A stretch of DNA of 64,000 nt from Saposhnikovia divaricata (lineage: Eukaryota > Streptophyta > Magnoliopsida > Apiales > Apiaceae), in NCBI GenBank assembly GCA_036435485.1, contig CM071595.1:124001-188000 (forward strand). Reading direction: 5' to 3'. The position numbers and the translations under genes are program-made. The notes below the pieces were generated by a model. That model made no database searches and was not told the DNA's origin. It saw nothing but the letters and a program-made list of their open reading frames with translations. Position 1 is the first letter of the stretch; every line of letters begins with the position of its first letter. Below, piece after piece: positions 1 to 12,300 of the stretch.

Positions 1-1458
1 CCCTAACCTCTAGAAACCCTAATTCGTTCTCTAAAATCCCAAATTGAACCCGTATTTGACCCGAGTCCATCTTTGAAATACCCGAACCGAATTTTGGCTA
101 TAACATAAACAATAAAAACTCAAACGACAATATTTAAGGTTTTCGTAAAATTCAAAAACTAAAACATAAACCTCCAGCCAGCAATAAAATAATTAACAAG
201 GTATGAAACTAAAATACATCCAGCTCATATAATTTCAAATTGACCAATAGAAAATCACAACAACTTTCACACTTTCTCTTGGTCGATTATGTCGGAAAAA
301 CAGTAGTACTCAAACAATAGCACTGTTAGATGACATGCCAAAAATCCAACAATATAATAAACAAATAATAACATGCATCCAATTAAATAACATACAAATA
401 ATCATATAATACCACATTTCAGAAATTCAAATAAGAAATTAAAAATGAGAATGAACATACATCCAACTCATATAATTTCAAACTTGACCAATAGAAAAGC
501 AACCAAATAGCAGCCAAAAATCATAAATTACAAATTACCACTAATTAATAGCAGTGTTAGATGACATGCATCCAATTAGTAGCAAAAAATCCAACAATAT
601 AATGCATAAATAATAACATGCATCCAATTAAACAACATACAAATAATCATATGATATAACACATATCACAAATTTAAATAAGAAATTCAGAAATGAAAAT
701 TACCTAAGAACAGCCACAACCACAACCAAGTGAATGAGGTCCTGTAAAAAGAATACATTCAAAAGAATTAGGGTAATACATCCAAGTAAATAAAAATACA
801 CAATTTAAGAAATTAGGGGTTTGATTTAAAAAGCCCCAAATTAAGAAATTAGGGTTTTGACTTAAAAAAACCCTTCAAATTGAAGCTCTCAATATATCGA
901 TAAGACCCTAGAAATACCAGAGGAGACCTTATTCGTGTAGAGTATTACCGATTCTTACCAATTTCGACACGAAGCAGTGGTGAGTAGAGTGGTCGAACGG
1001 AGTGGTGAGTAGAGTAGTGCACCGGAGGTGAGTTTATGGTGGTGAGAGATGAGCTAGAGAGATTCAGTCGAGAGAGAGTCGACAGAGAGAGGGAGAGAGT
1101 CGAGAGAGAGTTCGAGAGAGAGAGTGTGTGTCTGAATATTATTTTGTTTAATTAGATTGTGTTTGTTTAATTTGTCTGAGGGTCAATTATTGTGTATGGG
1201 CGGGGAGAATATTTGGTTAAGGAGGGGGAAATTTTGATTTAGGGGGTGAAATTTTCGCTAAGGGGGAAAATAAAATCAAGGGCACGTTTTTTTAATTTTT
1301 TAAAGAGTGACTTTAGACATCAGTTTTAAAAACAGTGATGTCTAAGAATAATAAAGACATCAGTTTAATGCGGGATGATGTTATTACATCTTTTAACATC
1401 AGTGGCATTTATGATCGATGTCTAAAGTGTGATGTCTATTTACTGTTTTCTTGTAGTG
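1..1458 (-). mobile_element. CACTA (En/Spm) transposon, terminal part
   Basis: Read on the minus strand the element opens at 1458 with CACTACAAGAAAACAG, the classic CACTA terminus. Over the next 150 bp it shows repeated subterminal motifs of the GATGTCTAAAG / GACATCA type (about 1310-1440). Further in, GA-rich tracts (about 1060-1125) and AT-rich DNA resemble a 5' leader. No transposase is visible, so the body must lie left of the window. The end sits inside a copia integrase frame, so this insertion is younger than the copia element. The 3-bp target duplication would be TCC (1459-1461), but the partner copy is outside the window. Confidence 0.85.
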
Positions 1459-4400
1459 TCCTTGCAGCTTCTATGAGAGTCATGTTTTTTCTCTCTACTA
1501 CTCCATTTTGTTGTGGAGTTCCAGGTGCAGAGAATTCTTGCTTTATTCCATTTTCTTTACAAAACTCTTTCATGACTGCATTCTTGAACTCAATGCCATT
1601 ATCACTCCTTATGATTTTCACTGTATGCTTAGATCCTTTGTCCAGCTGTATGACATGCTCTGTTAAGATTGATGCAGTTTCTTCTTTCTTGTGCATGAAA
1701 TATACCCATGTATATCTGGTGTATTCACCAACAATAACCAAAGCATATCTTTTCTTTCCAATAGACATTATATTTACTGGACCAAATAAATCAACATGCA
1801 ATAAGTGATATGGCTCAAGAATTGAGGATTCAGTCTTACTTTTGAATGAAGTTTTTCTTTGTTTTGCCTTTTGACATGAGTCACATAGGCCATCTGGAGT
1901 AAAAACTGATTTGGGCAATCCTCTCACAAGATCTTTCTTCACTAGCTCATTAATGCTGTTGAAATTCAGATGAGAAAGTCTCTTGTGTCAATCCCAGCTT
2001 TCTTCAATTGATGCTCTACTCAATAGACAGATTGCAGAGCCATCAGAGTTTATTGAAAGCTTGGCTTCATAAATGTTACCATGCCTGTATCCCTTCAAAA
2101 CAACTTTTCCTGTAGATTTGCTTACAACTTCACTGTGTTCTTCAAAGAAATCCACATGATAACCTCTACCACAAATTTGACTCACACTTAGTAGATTATG
2201 TTTGAGTCCTGAGACTAAAGCTACAGTTTCAATGATGACATTTCCAAGATTGATATTGCCATATCCCAGAGTCCTTCCTATGTTGCCATCTCCATAAAAA
2301 ACACTTGGGCCAGCTTTCTCCACAAATTCTGATAGCAGGGCTTTGTTTCCAGTCATGTGTCCTGAGCATCCACTGTCCAGAACAAGGATATTTTTCCTGT
2401 TACCCTGCAATCACAAAAACCACTAATGATTAGTTTTAAGGACCCAGACTTGCTTGGATCCTTTGGCCTTATTAAGTCTGTTAGCTTTTGCAGCAGAAGT
2501 CTTATCAGAGTTTGTGCTAACATTCTTTTTATCAGAATTTATACATGTAGAATTAATCTTGAATTTATTCAAAGAGGGTTTAAGTTCATAATAATCATAA
2601 TACAAATTATGATACTCTTTGCATGTACAAATAGAATGTCAAATACTGCCACAGTGAAAACAAGGATTCTGTGGCTTAAACCTAACTGAACCACTCTTAA
2701 CTCCTGACTTAGGAGGTATAGAGTTTGTATTTTTATTCTTCCTACAAAAAGTAGCAAGATGGTTAGGATTTCCACAGTTGTGACATTTCTTCCTAGGAGC
2801 ATTGGGAATAGGCATATAGTTATTGCTTTTATTGATGCCTACCTTTCCATTTCTATTTTTCCTAGGTTCTTTTACATTGTTCACCCCTTTTAACTCCTTC
2901 AGCTTGTGTTTAAGCTGTTTCTGAGACATTAAACTAATATTTACTGATTTGACGTCATCCTGTTTTGGTTTGTCAGATTTTAGTACAAACCTCATGTGAT
3001 TAAGTTTGGGTTTTGCAGCCTTTTCAGTAAATACAAGTTTAGAGGTCTCAGCTTCTAGGTTGACGGTTTTCTTTTTATCAGTGTAACCTAGACCTTCTTT
3101 CCAACAATCATTCTCTATGATAATCTCAGTAGTTTTACCAGAGTTAGTCCAAGTTTTAATAATGTTTCTTTCTTTAACAAGTTCAGATTGAAGATAAGCA
3201 TGCTTTTTCAATAATTCAGTTTTAATAATAATGGCATCATCTCTCTCTTTCTGAATTGTTAACATTTGGACTAATTCTAATTCTAGATAATCATTTCTCT
3301 TTCTAAGGTCTAGACTTTTAGATTTTATTCTTTCATTTTCTAAAGTCTGATCTCTGTAGCTAACATGCAAGTTTTTAAGAAAGAGTCTTAACTCAGATAT
3401 ATCAGTAGTATCAAAAGCTAGAGTAGAGTGAGGTACCTTGGTCTCAGTAGCTTCAGTGATACTATCAACATTTGCCATCAAGGCATAGTTTACCTCATCT
3501 TCAGAGTCTGATGTGTCAGCCCAGTCCTTCTTCTTTGTGATGTAAGCTTGACCTTTATCAGCTTTGGCTTTCTTGCACTCAAGTGCAAAATGTCCTTTCT
3601 CACCACAATTATAGCATCTGATCTTGGACTTGTCCACTTTCCCAGACCTGCCTTCCTTTTCCTCAGCTTTTCTGAAATTCTTCTTTTCGAAATTTGAATC
3701 TCTTCGTATGAACTTCCTTCCATTCCTGAAGTTCTTGTAAGCCATCTTCTTAAAGCTTTTTACCATCAGGGCTGCAAGTTGTATCATCTCAGCATCACTG
3801 CCATCATCATCAGGGTCCGTGAGATTGTCAGAGTTTGAGTCATCATCAGAGTTTGATGACTCAGTATCAGACTTTGTAATAAGAGCCTTTCCATTAGATT
3901 GACTCTTTTTCACAACAACTTCTTTAGAAGCTTTCTCCTTAGCTTTAAGAGCAATTGACTTGGACTTGCCTCCATGCCTCTTGCTTCTTTGTTCCATCTC
4001 AAGCTCATGAGTCTTGAGCATTCCATAGATTTCATCAAGAGACATGTCTTCCAGATCATAATTGTCTCTGATGGTAGTGGCCTTTAAATCCCACTTCTCA
4101 GGAAGAGCCAACAAGAATTTCAGATTGGAGTCTTCAAGATCATACTCCTTATCTACCAGTGACAGATCATTCAGAAATTTCAGGAATTTGTCATATATAT
4201 CTGTTAATGACTCATCAGTATTTGAGTCAAAGTGCTTGTACTCCTGTGTGAGTATTGTTCTCCTATTCTTTTTGATGGCTTTGGTTCCTTGACATCTGAC
4301 TTCCAAAGCATCCCAAATCTCCTTAGCAGTTTTGCATCCAATGACCCTGTTAGACATAACATTGTCAAGGACGTTAACGTTATGTAATGAATACCTTACC

Positions 4401-4669
4401 TTGGCATCTTTGCTAATAGAGGAGATATCTTCAGGAGTGTAGTCTTTTTTCTCCTTTGGAATCGTTTTCTGTTCCTCCCCAACAACTACAACCAGAAGTT
4501 TGGTAGGCTTATGTGGACCATCATGGATTCTGTCTAAGTACTCTGGATCTGTAGCCTCCAAAAACATTTCCATCTTCACCTTCCATATGGGATATTCTGA
4601 TGCCCTGAGTATTGGAACTCTGATTGATTCATATTTGCTTGTTGTTGGAGTTTGTGTTTTCTCTGTCAT
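1459..4669 (-). pseudogene. Ty1/copia gag-pol (copia A), interrupted by CACTA
   Basis: One reading frame runs from ATG at 4669 to the CACTA insertion. Gag (about 676 codons) has a CCHC knuckle (CYNCGEKGHFALEC) and a second CHNCGNPNHLATFC. Then come the protease motif LDSGCSGHMTG (about 2370), the GAG-pre-integrase region and the integrase core, which reaches GVVERKN before the CACTA joint at 1458. RT and RNase H would lie beyond the CACTA, left of the window. The frame is never shifted, but stops interrupt it: TGA at 2639 and TGA at 1988 (both at expected Trp codons) and TAG plus TGA between 2411 and 2425. Protein order and the adjacent tRNA-Met-type binding site make this a copia element. 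I did not resolve its lineage (SIRE/Tork-like). Confidence 0.92.
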
Positions 4670-4713
4670 GATTGTATAGCTTTTTGGATCTTAACTGTTG
4701 TATAATAACAGAG

Positions 4714-4728
4714 TGGCTCTGATGCCAA
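4714..4728 (-). other. Primer binding site of copia A
   Basis: On the minus strand TTGGCATCAGAGCCA follows directly after the LTR. It matches the plant initiator tRNA-Met site (TGGTATCAGAGC) with one change. It marks the 5' side of copia A. Confidence 0.75.
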
Positions 4729-4729
4729 T

Positions 4730-5843
4730 TGTTAGGTCCGGAATAACGTAGAAGGGGGGTTAAATACGTTATTTAGCAATATTTCGATTTTTGATGTGAA
4801 TATGAAATCAAAAATACTGAATCGAAATAACACAATTGTTTGGGAAATATCTTGAATAGATAAAACCCGGAGGTTTGCTACACAATTTAATCCTATGGAT
4901 TAGCTACAAAATCAAACACTCTTAAGGATAGTTTAGGTACGAGGACCTTCTACCCGACACTTCCTGAAAGTGGGCTAAGCCGACTTTCCTACTAGATGGA
5001 CTGTCCAGCAGCTTACATAGAAAATATATGAGAGAGAAGAGAGAGTTGTGTGTTAAGGTGTGTTTTGAAATGAAATACAACAGGCCTATTTATAGACTTT
5101 AGAAAGTTACTATGCTGCTTAATATAACGTAACTGATGACGTTTTATCAGTCTTCGGCCGCCTGCTGCCTTCGGTTTTTCAAAACATTCTGCACGAAGAT
5201 TCTTTCAACATTTATATTCACGTGGGCTCCACCCGATGAATAATACTTTTGGGTACTATTCATGAATAGTAATTTCGGTTACTATTCATATAAATAGTAC
5301 TATTCATGTGAATAGTGATTTTGGTTACTATTCATGTGAATAGTGATTTCGGTTACTATTCATATGAATAGTGATTTTGGATACTATTCATTTTCTCTTA
5401 ATTTGACATCCTTAAATATGCAGCTTCCAAAATGGAGGATATCAGTACTGCTCTAAACTCAATCATACCTCTTAACAGTTTTTCTGAGTTAGATACTTCG
5501 ATTCCTTTGTGAAGTGCTGACGCCTAGTGCAACTGGTCTGGTTCACAGACGACTAACATTCACTCATGGTCTTCGTATCATGTCTTTAAGAACACTGCTA
5601 AGAATTGTGCAACCATAAAAACTTTATCTCTGGAATATTTTGGCCCTTCAACTTAATCATCTATACATCTTATTTTGTCACTGAGGCTTGATCATGTTAA
5701 TGAACTTCTTTCAGCAACTTGATCCTTGTTGATGCCTGTTCTTCAAATTTCACGATCCCTGTATAGAGTTAATATTATTTATCTTTTATCCTAGTTGAGT
5801 TATATATGTCCTCCATTACATATTACATTACATTATGCTTTAC
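4730..5843 (-). mobile_element. 5' LTR of copia A (1114 bp)
   Basis: The LTR is bounded by TG...CA: TGTTAGGTCC on the plus strand at 4730, next to the primer binding site, and GCTTTACA ending at 5843. The right boundary is supported independently, because the gypsy reverse transcriptase frame breaks exactly there after SGYHQIRI. The presumed 5-bp target duplication is AATTC (5844-5848). The partner LTR is outside the window, left of the CACTA. Confidence 0.8.
5255..5391. repeat. About 28-bp tandem repeats inside the copia A LTR
   Basis: The motif ACTATTCATGTGAATAGTG recurs at 5255, 5281, 5299, 5327, 5355 and 5383, the last steps being 28 bp. Each unit is partly palindromic (ATTCATGTGAAT), so the array can fold. 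It lies where U3 regulatory repeats are often found, but a regulatory role is only inference. Confidence 0.75.
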
Positions 5844-7869
5844 AAATTCTGATCTGATGGTATCCGCTACGAAGATCAATCTTTGAAAAGATAGTGGAAC
5901 CATGTATCTGATCTAGCAAATCATCAAGTCTAGGAATTGGAAATCTATACTTGATGGTAATTTTGTTGACAGCTCGACTATCAACACACATTCTCCAGCT
6001 TCCATCTTTCTTAGGGACTACAATGGCAGGAACCGCACAAGGACTAACACTTTCATGTATTAATCCTTTTTTTAATAACCCTTCAACTTGATTTTGAATT
6101 TCAGCATGCTCCTGAGGACTCATTCTGTATGCGGCTCGGTTTGGAATCGTTGCTCCTGGACTGAAATCAATAGCGTGTTGGATGTCTCGCATGGGGGGTA
6201 GTCCAGATGGAATGTCTTCTGGAACCACATCGGGAAACTCTTCAAGTAGTGGTTTAATTTCGATTGGAACACGAGTCTCCTTATTTGATTCGAATAATAG
6301 AAATAAGCTCATGGTTTGAACTTCCTCTATAGCTTCCTCCAGTTGTTTCTTCGTGACTAGGGACACTAATAGTTTGTCTTCCTTCTTGTTTTTGTCAAGC
6401 TCACTCGGCGGCAGAGTAGCTAGCTTGATTTTTACTCTGTCCTTGACAAAAGAGTAGGTGTTTGCATAACCGTCATAAAGTACTTGACGATCATACTGCC
6501 ATGGCCTACCTAGGAGAAGATGACAGGCATCCATAGGCACAACATCACACCATACTTGATCCTGATACTTCTGACCAATAGAGAATGTCACAAGGCAATG
6601 CTTGTCAACTTTGACTGTACTTCCTTTATTTAGCCAATGCAAACTGTAGGGGTATGGATGAATCTGGGATGGTAGATCCAATTTTTCTACCATGTAACTT
6701 GAAACGACATTTTCACAACTCCCATTGTCTATGATAACATCACAGACTTTTCCTGCAGAAGTGCAATGAGTGTGGAAAATATTGCGTCTCAACCAAGGTT
6801 CTTCCTTATTGGCCATTGTGTTTAAGCTTCTTTGGATTACTAAGGACTCACCCTGATTAGCAGCAGTAATTTCTTCATCGTATATTGGATCTGCGTAATA
6901 TTCTCCTTCAGTGTCTTCTCGAGTATTTTCTTCCTCAGAAACTTCATAGGCTTCTCCTTTGATAATTGTGATAGTTCTCCGGTTTGGACAGTTTGAAGCA
7001 ATGTGACCAAAACCTTGGCATTTAAAGCATTTAATGGCCTTGTTTTTGTTTTCTGTAGAAATGGTTTTAGAAGAAGGTTGGGTGGATGAACTGGCTTGGT
7101 TGGTAGGTGGCTTTTGATTGTAAGGTGGTTGGTTTGCTAGAGAGAAATTTCTATTGGTAGATCTTTTGGGTAGCTGCTTTTCTACTCGCGTAGCAAGACG
7201 AATAACATCTTCTAACGACCAATATTGTTGAAGTTCAACACGATCAGCAATATCAGTATTTAATCCTCCGAGGTATCTGGCAATGGTCTGCTCCTCTTTC
7301 TCTTGTATATCACAGTGCATCATCAACTTCTCAAATTCTCTTGTGTATTCTTCGATTGATAAATTCTTCTGACGAAGATTTTGCAGTTGGATAAACTTGT
7401 CTTGGTAGTAGTGAGGAGGAAGAAACATTCGGGTTAATTCCTTTCGCATTTTTTCCCATGTTTTCATCTTGCTTTTTCCTTCTCGGTCTCGCCTTTTTTT
7501 AAGATTTTCCCACCAAATGGAAGCATGTTTCCTTAATTTCACAGCAATAATCTTCTTCACCTTTCTTTCTTCGGGAATATCCTTATATTCAAACACCCTT
7601 TCGACTGTTTAAAGCCAATCGATGAAATCATCTGGTTGAAGTCTTCCTTCAAAGTTAGGAGTGTCAACTTTAATGTCATCATGTCTGACTTGTGGCCTTT
7701 GAGGGCGACGATTTCTAGGTGTTGAAGATTCACTGGAATATTCTTCATCTTCTGGTTGACGTTCGTTTAACAAGACTTGTTGGGCTTGCAAAGCATCTTG
7801 AAGTTCCTGAATTTGTCTCCGCATGTCCGCCATTTCAATGTCTCGCAGAGGTTGTCTTCGTGGAGGCAT
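5844..7869 (-). pseudogene. Ty3/gypsy gag-pol (chromovirus-like), 3' part displaced by copia A
   Basis: The frame begins MPPRRQPLRDIEMADMRRQ at 7869. Gag includes the region ending PPHYYQDKFIQLQNLRQ (near 7390-7420), then a CCHC knuckle CFKCQGFGHIASNC (near 7000) and the protease motif VIIDNGSCENVVS (near 6730). The start of reverse transcriptase follows (VPKKDGSWRMCVDSRAVN near 5990), with SGYHQIRI as the last gypsy residues before the copia LTR at 5843. There is a single in-frame stop, TAA at 7609-7611, where Gln is expected (CAA to TAA). Everything downstream of this point in RT, plus RNase H and integrase, was separated by the copia insertion and is outside the window. Confidence 0.92.
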
Positions 7870-8206
7870 ATTGAAAAATAAATTTTTTGATGTGGAGGTT
7901 CAATCACAGTGAGGTAACAGTGGTGGCTCTCTTGACACCGGGCGTGAAGAGAGTAGTTGAAACTGTGCACGTTTCCAACTTAAATTTTTTTGGTGAACAG
8001 TACCGTATTTGTGAACAGTGAATAGTACCGTATGAACATTGTCGTATGAACAGTTCCTTCGTCTCCGGCGTGAACAGTGCTTTCGTCTCCGGCGTGAACA
8101 GTGCTTCGTCTCCGGCGATGAACAATGAATAGTGAACAGTACTCCCAACAGAAATAGTGACCAAAATTTCTGTTTTTTTTCACTCAACTCCGGGATCTAA
8201 AAACTT
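7870..8206 (-). repeat. Gypsy untranslated leader with three 24-bp repeats
   Basis: This stretch lies between the primer binding site and gag ATG. Three head-to-tail copies of a 24-bp unit (TGAACAGTGCTTTCGTCTCC plus GGCG) occupy 8047-8118. Degenerate GTGAACAGTGAATAGT motifs lie around them. No coding potential is supported. Confidence 0.65.
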
Positions 8207-8218
8207 GCTCTGATACCA
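8207..8218 (-). other. Primer binding site of the gypsy element
   Basis: The minus strand reads TGGTATCAGAGC, a perfect initiator tRNA-Met site. It is five bases from the CA end of the LTR. Confidence 0.85.
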
Positions 8219-8223
8219 AAATA

Positions 8224-8540
8224 TGGCTCAGGAACAAGAGAGAAAATTCTCTAAATAACCCATTTTTATTACTCAAATTCAAGGTGATTTTACAATGCTC
8301 TAAACATGCTTATTTATACTAATGCTAGAGGTCCTTACATGCAAATAATGAGACCCTTAAATGCAAATAAATGATGGTAGGTGAAGTAGGTAGTTAGGTA
8401 GAATATTCACTTCTAAAATGGCACATGGGCTGCTATACTAATGCTTCTGGAATTGGCACTTGGGTCGCTACTGGAATCAATAATTCATTTTAAAGTTGAT
8501 CTTAGTTCCTTAGATCATCCATTATATACAGATTTTTATT
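8224..8540 (-). mobile_element. 5' LTR of the gypsy element (outer boundary approximate)
   Basis: On the plus strand the LTR starts TGGCTCAGG at 8224, so on the minus strand it ends in CA next to the primer binding site. A TATAAATA box on the minus strand lies at about 8311-8318. The outer end is not fixed, because the partner LTR is absent. I place it near 8500-8540, before the short repeat at 8551. Confidence 0.55.
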
Positions 8541-8550
8541 GAGAAAACGG

Positions 8551-8620
8551 ACCCTGAGTCAAATGTGTATACTTCTAATGGTGCACTATCAGCTCTTGCA
8601 TTATAGTACTTAAATTGATG
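8551..8620. repeat. Left copy of a roughly 70-bp dispersed repeat
   Basis: The block around GAGTCAAATGTGTATACTTC is shared with 18750-18812, with about ten differences. The rest of 8541-9301 is unique-looking AT-rich DNA in which I recognise no gene. Confidence 0.6.
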
Positions 8621-9309
8621 ATTTGGTAACACGGTTTTGTTACTATTGTTTTCTCTTTATTTTCTTCTCTCCGGACGTCTATTATTCTCCCTCTCCATTG
8701 ATATGTGCTGCAACGCTAACACGCAGAAGTAAGTTATTTCACATGTCCAAGAAACAATTCATTGATTTGGGAAATGGAAATTCAGAAAACAAAGTAAAGT
8801 GTGCTCTAAAAATTTATCCGAGTTTTAAATACCCAAATTGGGTTTTCAAATTTATGTTGTTATGTCGTTGGGTGTCAAATTTTCTGGAAAAGAAAAAATG
8901 GTGATGTTTTGGAGTCAGCTATTTTTATGGTTTCGAATCCTGATATTGATTGGTATTGATTGTCAGTACTGAAGTTTCAAATTGCAATACCCAACTTGTT
9001 GATGGGTTCAAGCATCTGCCAAACTGGATAGCTTGCTTACTGATGTTAATTGTTTATGTCAAATTCAGCCTCTCCCTGCCATTAAGCATCACAAATGATA
9101 TGGCCGATTTTAGTTCCTTTTGAGATAAAATATAGGCATGTAGAACCTTTGCACTTGTTCAGTTTTGTTTACATGGGACCTTGTTTAGTTGTGTTCGATG
9201 GAAAAACTACATTATTCGAGTGAAGTTGCGTACTTTGGTGCTATTGTTCCTAGGAGAGGCAAGTGGGGGACTGTTCTTGTAAAAGTATGTGATTGTTAAC
9301 AATATGATG

Positions 9310-12300
9310 TAGGGGTGTAAGCGGTGCGGTGCGGTTCGGTTTTTGGCGGTTTTGGCGGTTTTTTAGTTTTTGCGGTTTTTGAAATTTCCAACCACAACCG
9401 CACTAGCGGTTGCGATTATCCGCACTTGCGGTTGCGATTAAAGTCGCGGTTATGCGGTGCGGTTTGCGGTTCAACCACCTATCAAAACTTGTATTAAAAA
9501 TATTGATACAAAAAAAAACTGAAGCTTAAAGGATAGTTTTTGTTGATCATTACATATTGGCAGTTTGCCACCAATGTTGAATTAACATGTTTAATACATA
9601 TCCAGTCATAGAACACAAAACAGAATTTGAGAACACAAAATAGAACATAGGCAGCCTAGTGCAGAGAAGTGCAGAACAGTGTAGAATAGTGCAGAATAGG
9701 CCAAGCAGAATAGTCCAGAATAGTGCAGGTCTCTTGCGTCCACCACGTTTCACACGCACACGGTACACCACATAACCCTGCAGCGGTCATTATACTATCA
9801 GCAATCTTAAATACCATAACAATCTGTACAGATAGAACACAACAACCCACAGACTGATTCAGCAGTTATCTAGATTAATTTTAGAATTAGCTCCATAATT
9901 AATCAAACATTTTGGTTAGTTAGGACAACTAGTCAACTACCCAAGATTTTATTTGCATTACAATGTATTTAACTTCATCACTGGACTGTAAGCTACTTCA
10001 TCAAACTTCCAGGTGAGCTTCCCCAAAAGAATCTACCAAGTATGTTACATATCAAAAAATATTAAAGATAAGGTTCAAGTTTCTTCTAAATCTAACTTCA
10101 ATTATGCATCAAGAAATTTAGTAGCCATTAATGTTCAAGTTAAACAGTCACTGGCAACCTCATTAGTATAACTCATCTACATATGTAATAGTATACAGCA
10201 AAAAACAAGGCAAACAGCAATGAGGAATTGCACAACTAATATCACCCCCACACAATCAAGAGACAACTACTATAAAGAGGAACAACTATTTGTATAGAAT
10301 CATACAAATAAAGAGACCTGTTTCCAGCACTTAATAAAGAGGAACAACTATTTGTATGGAATCATACATTTAATCTAACAGCCCAACTAGGCAACTACTA
10401 TACATAAACATACTGTGAAAAGCATTTTTAAAACTAAAACAAGTCTTACCAGTTTACCAACATTTTTTTATTATTCTGGAACCTCAAAGTCCAAATCTTC
10501 ATCAATATTTAGGTGAACAAACTCTGCAATCATAAATATATAAAAAAGAGATTTATTAGATTACAAACAAGTTTGTCATACTGAGAAAAAAATAAGCAGG
10601 CTGAAAAGAGTTTGTACATACCACTAGCAATTTCCTCAACTGAATCCAATTCAGTTATGACATCTCTTAGATCAAATGTGCTTTCTCTCGATCTCAACCA
10701 ATTTTGAGCGCAAACAAGAGCTTCAACTGTTCTAGGTCTTAAAGAACTTCTATAAGAACTTAAAATTCGCCCACCAGTGCTAAAGGCAGATTCACTTGCA
10801 ACGGTTGATACTGGAACACTCAAGACACTTCTAGCCATCTTAGAAAGAATAGGATACTTAGAAGTATTCAACTTCCACCAATTCAGTATGTCAAACTGAT
10901 TATCAGTGTCATTTACTAGTGCATCACTCAGATACTTACACAAATCAGATTTATTATCATCAACTTCGTTTTCTCTAATTTGTTCTAAAAACCTAGCTGC
11001 CATAGACATAGTTGCAGAACTCTCACAAGCATTTTCATGATTGCCTACATCAATATTGTTATTGGAACCTTTACCATTAATATGTTCCTCCTCGAAACAA
11101 CAAAATAACTTGTTCATACTATTCTCAACCAGCACAACCATCTCAGTACATTTACTTGTACTATACATTTGAGCAAAACAGAAGTGCACGTACCTTAGTT
11201 TGAACCTTGGATCTAACACCACAGCAATGTACAACAGGAAATTAATATTTTTATAATTGTCCCAGTACTTCTCAAACTTACATTTCATCCTCGTCGCCAT
11301 ACTGGAGAGAAGTGGATCCTGACTTAGGATCAAACTAGATAACCTTGTATGAATCTCAATAATTTCATGAAAAAACACATTACTTGTCACATATAATGAA
11401 CCAGAAAATTTTAAAGTAACTTCATAAAACAACCTTAAGAACTTCAGAAATGTTCTAGCATTCCTCCAATCAAGCTCACTTGGAGGGCCAATATTTGAAC
11501 GACCATTAAAGTAAGACAAATATTTTAAATCATCTTCGCCTAATCTCACAAAAGCTTTTTCATATTTTTCGGCAAATTCAAGCATCATATAAGTGGAATT
11601 CCACCTGGTCTCCACATCAAGGCATAACTTACCCTTCGATTCTATTTTTTCTTTTTCTACACACTTATCAAAAGATAAAAGCCTTGAAGGTGAGGACCTC
11701 ACATATCTCACAGCATTCCTAATCCTTATAATGCTAGCATCTTCTTCCGTCATACCATCTTGTACAACTAAATTTAAAATGTGAGCACAACAACGAACAT
11801 GTAAGAATTCATTTTCTGCAATGGTGTGTTTCCATCTTTTGGTTTTCCTTTTTAATTCTGCGATTGCTAAACTGTTCGAACTAGCATTGTCTAATGTCAA
11901 AGTAAAAATCTTATCAAGCCCCCACTCTAACAACCATGATTCGATGCACCTACCAACAGTAACCCCTTTGTGGTTTGCAACCTGCCTAAAATTAATTATT
12001 CTTTTATTTAAATTCCAGTTAGAATCAATCCAATGCGCTGTCAAACACATGTAGTTAATATTCTGAATTGAAGTCCAGGCATCGCTTGTTAAGCAAACAC
12101 GTTGATCCTTTAACATTGACTTTAACTTAATTTTCTCTTCTCCATATATTTGCATACAATCTTTAGCAATCGTTACTCGCGATGGAATAGTGAATCTAGG
12201 CACCAAAAGATTACTGTATGCTATAAATCCTTCCCCTTCCACAAATCTAAATGACAACTCATCACAAATTATCATCTTAGCTAATGCCTTCCTACACTCT

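Noticed and set aside
1335..1808. 157-codon plus-strand open frame
   Set aside because: It is antisense to the copia integrase and crosses the CACTA junction, and it has no recognisable domain.
2411..2425. Possible intron between gag and protease of copia A
   Set aside because: A GT...AG pair spans only about 15-20 bases, far below plant intron size, so I treat these as stops.
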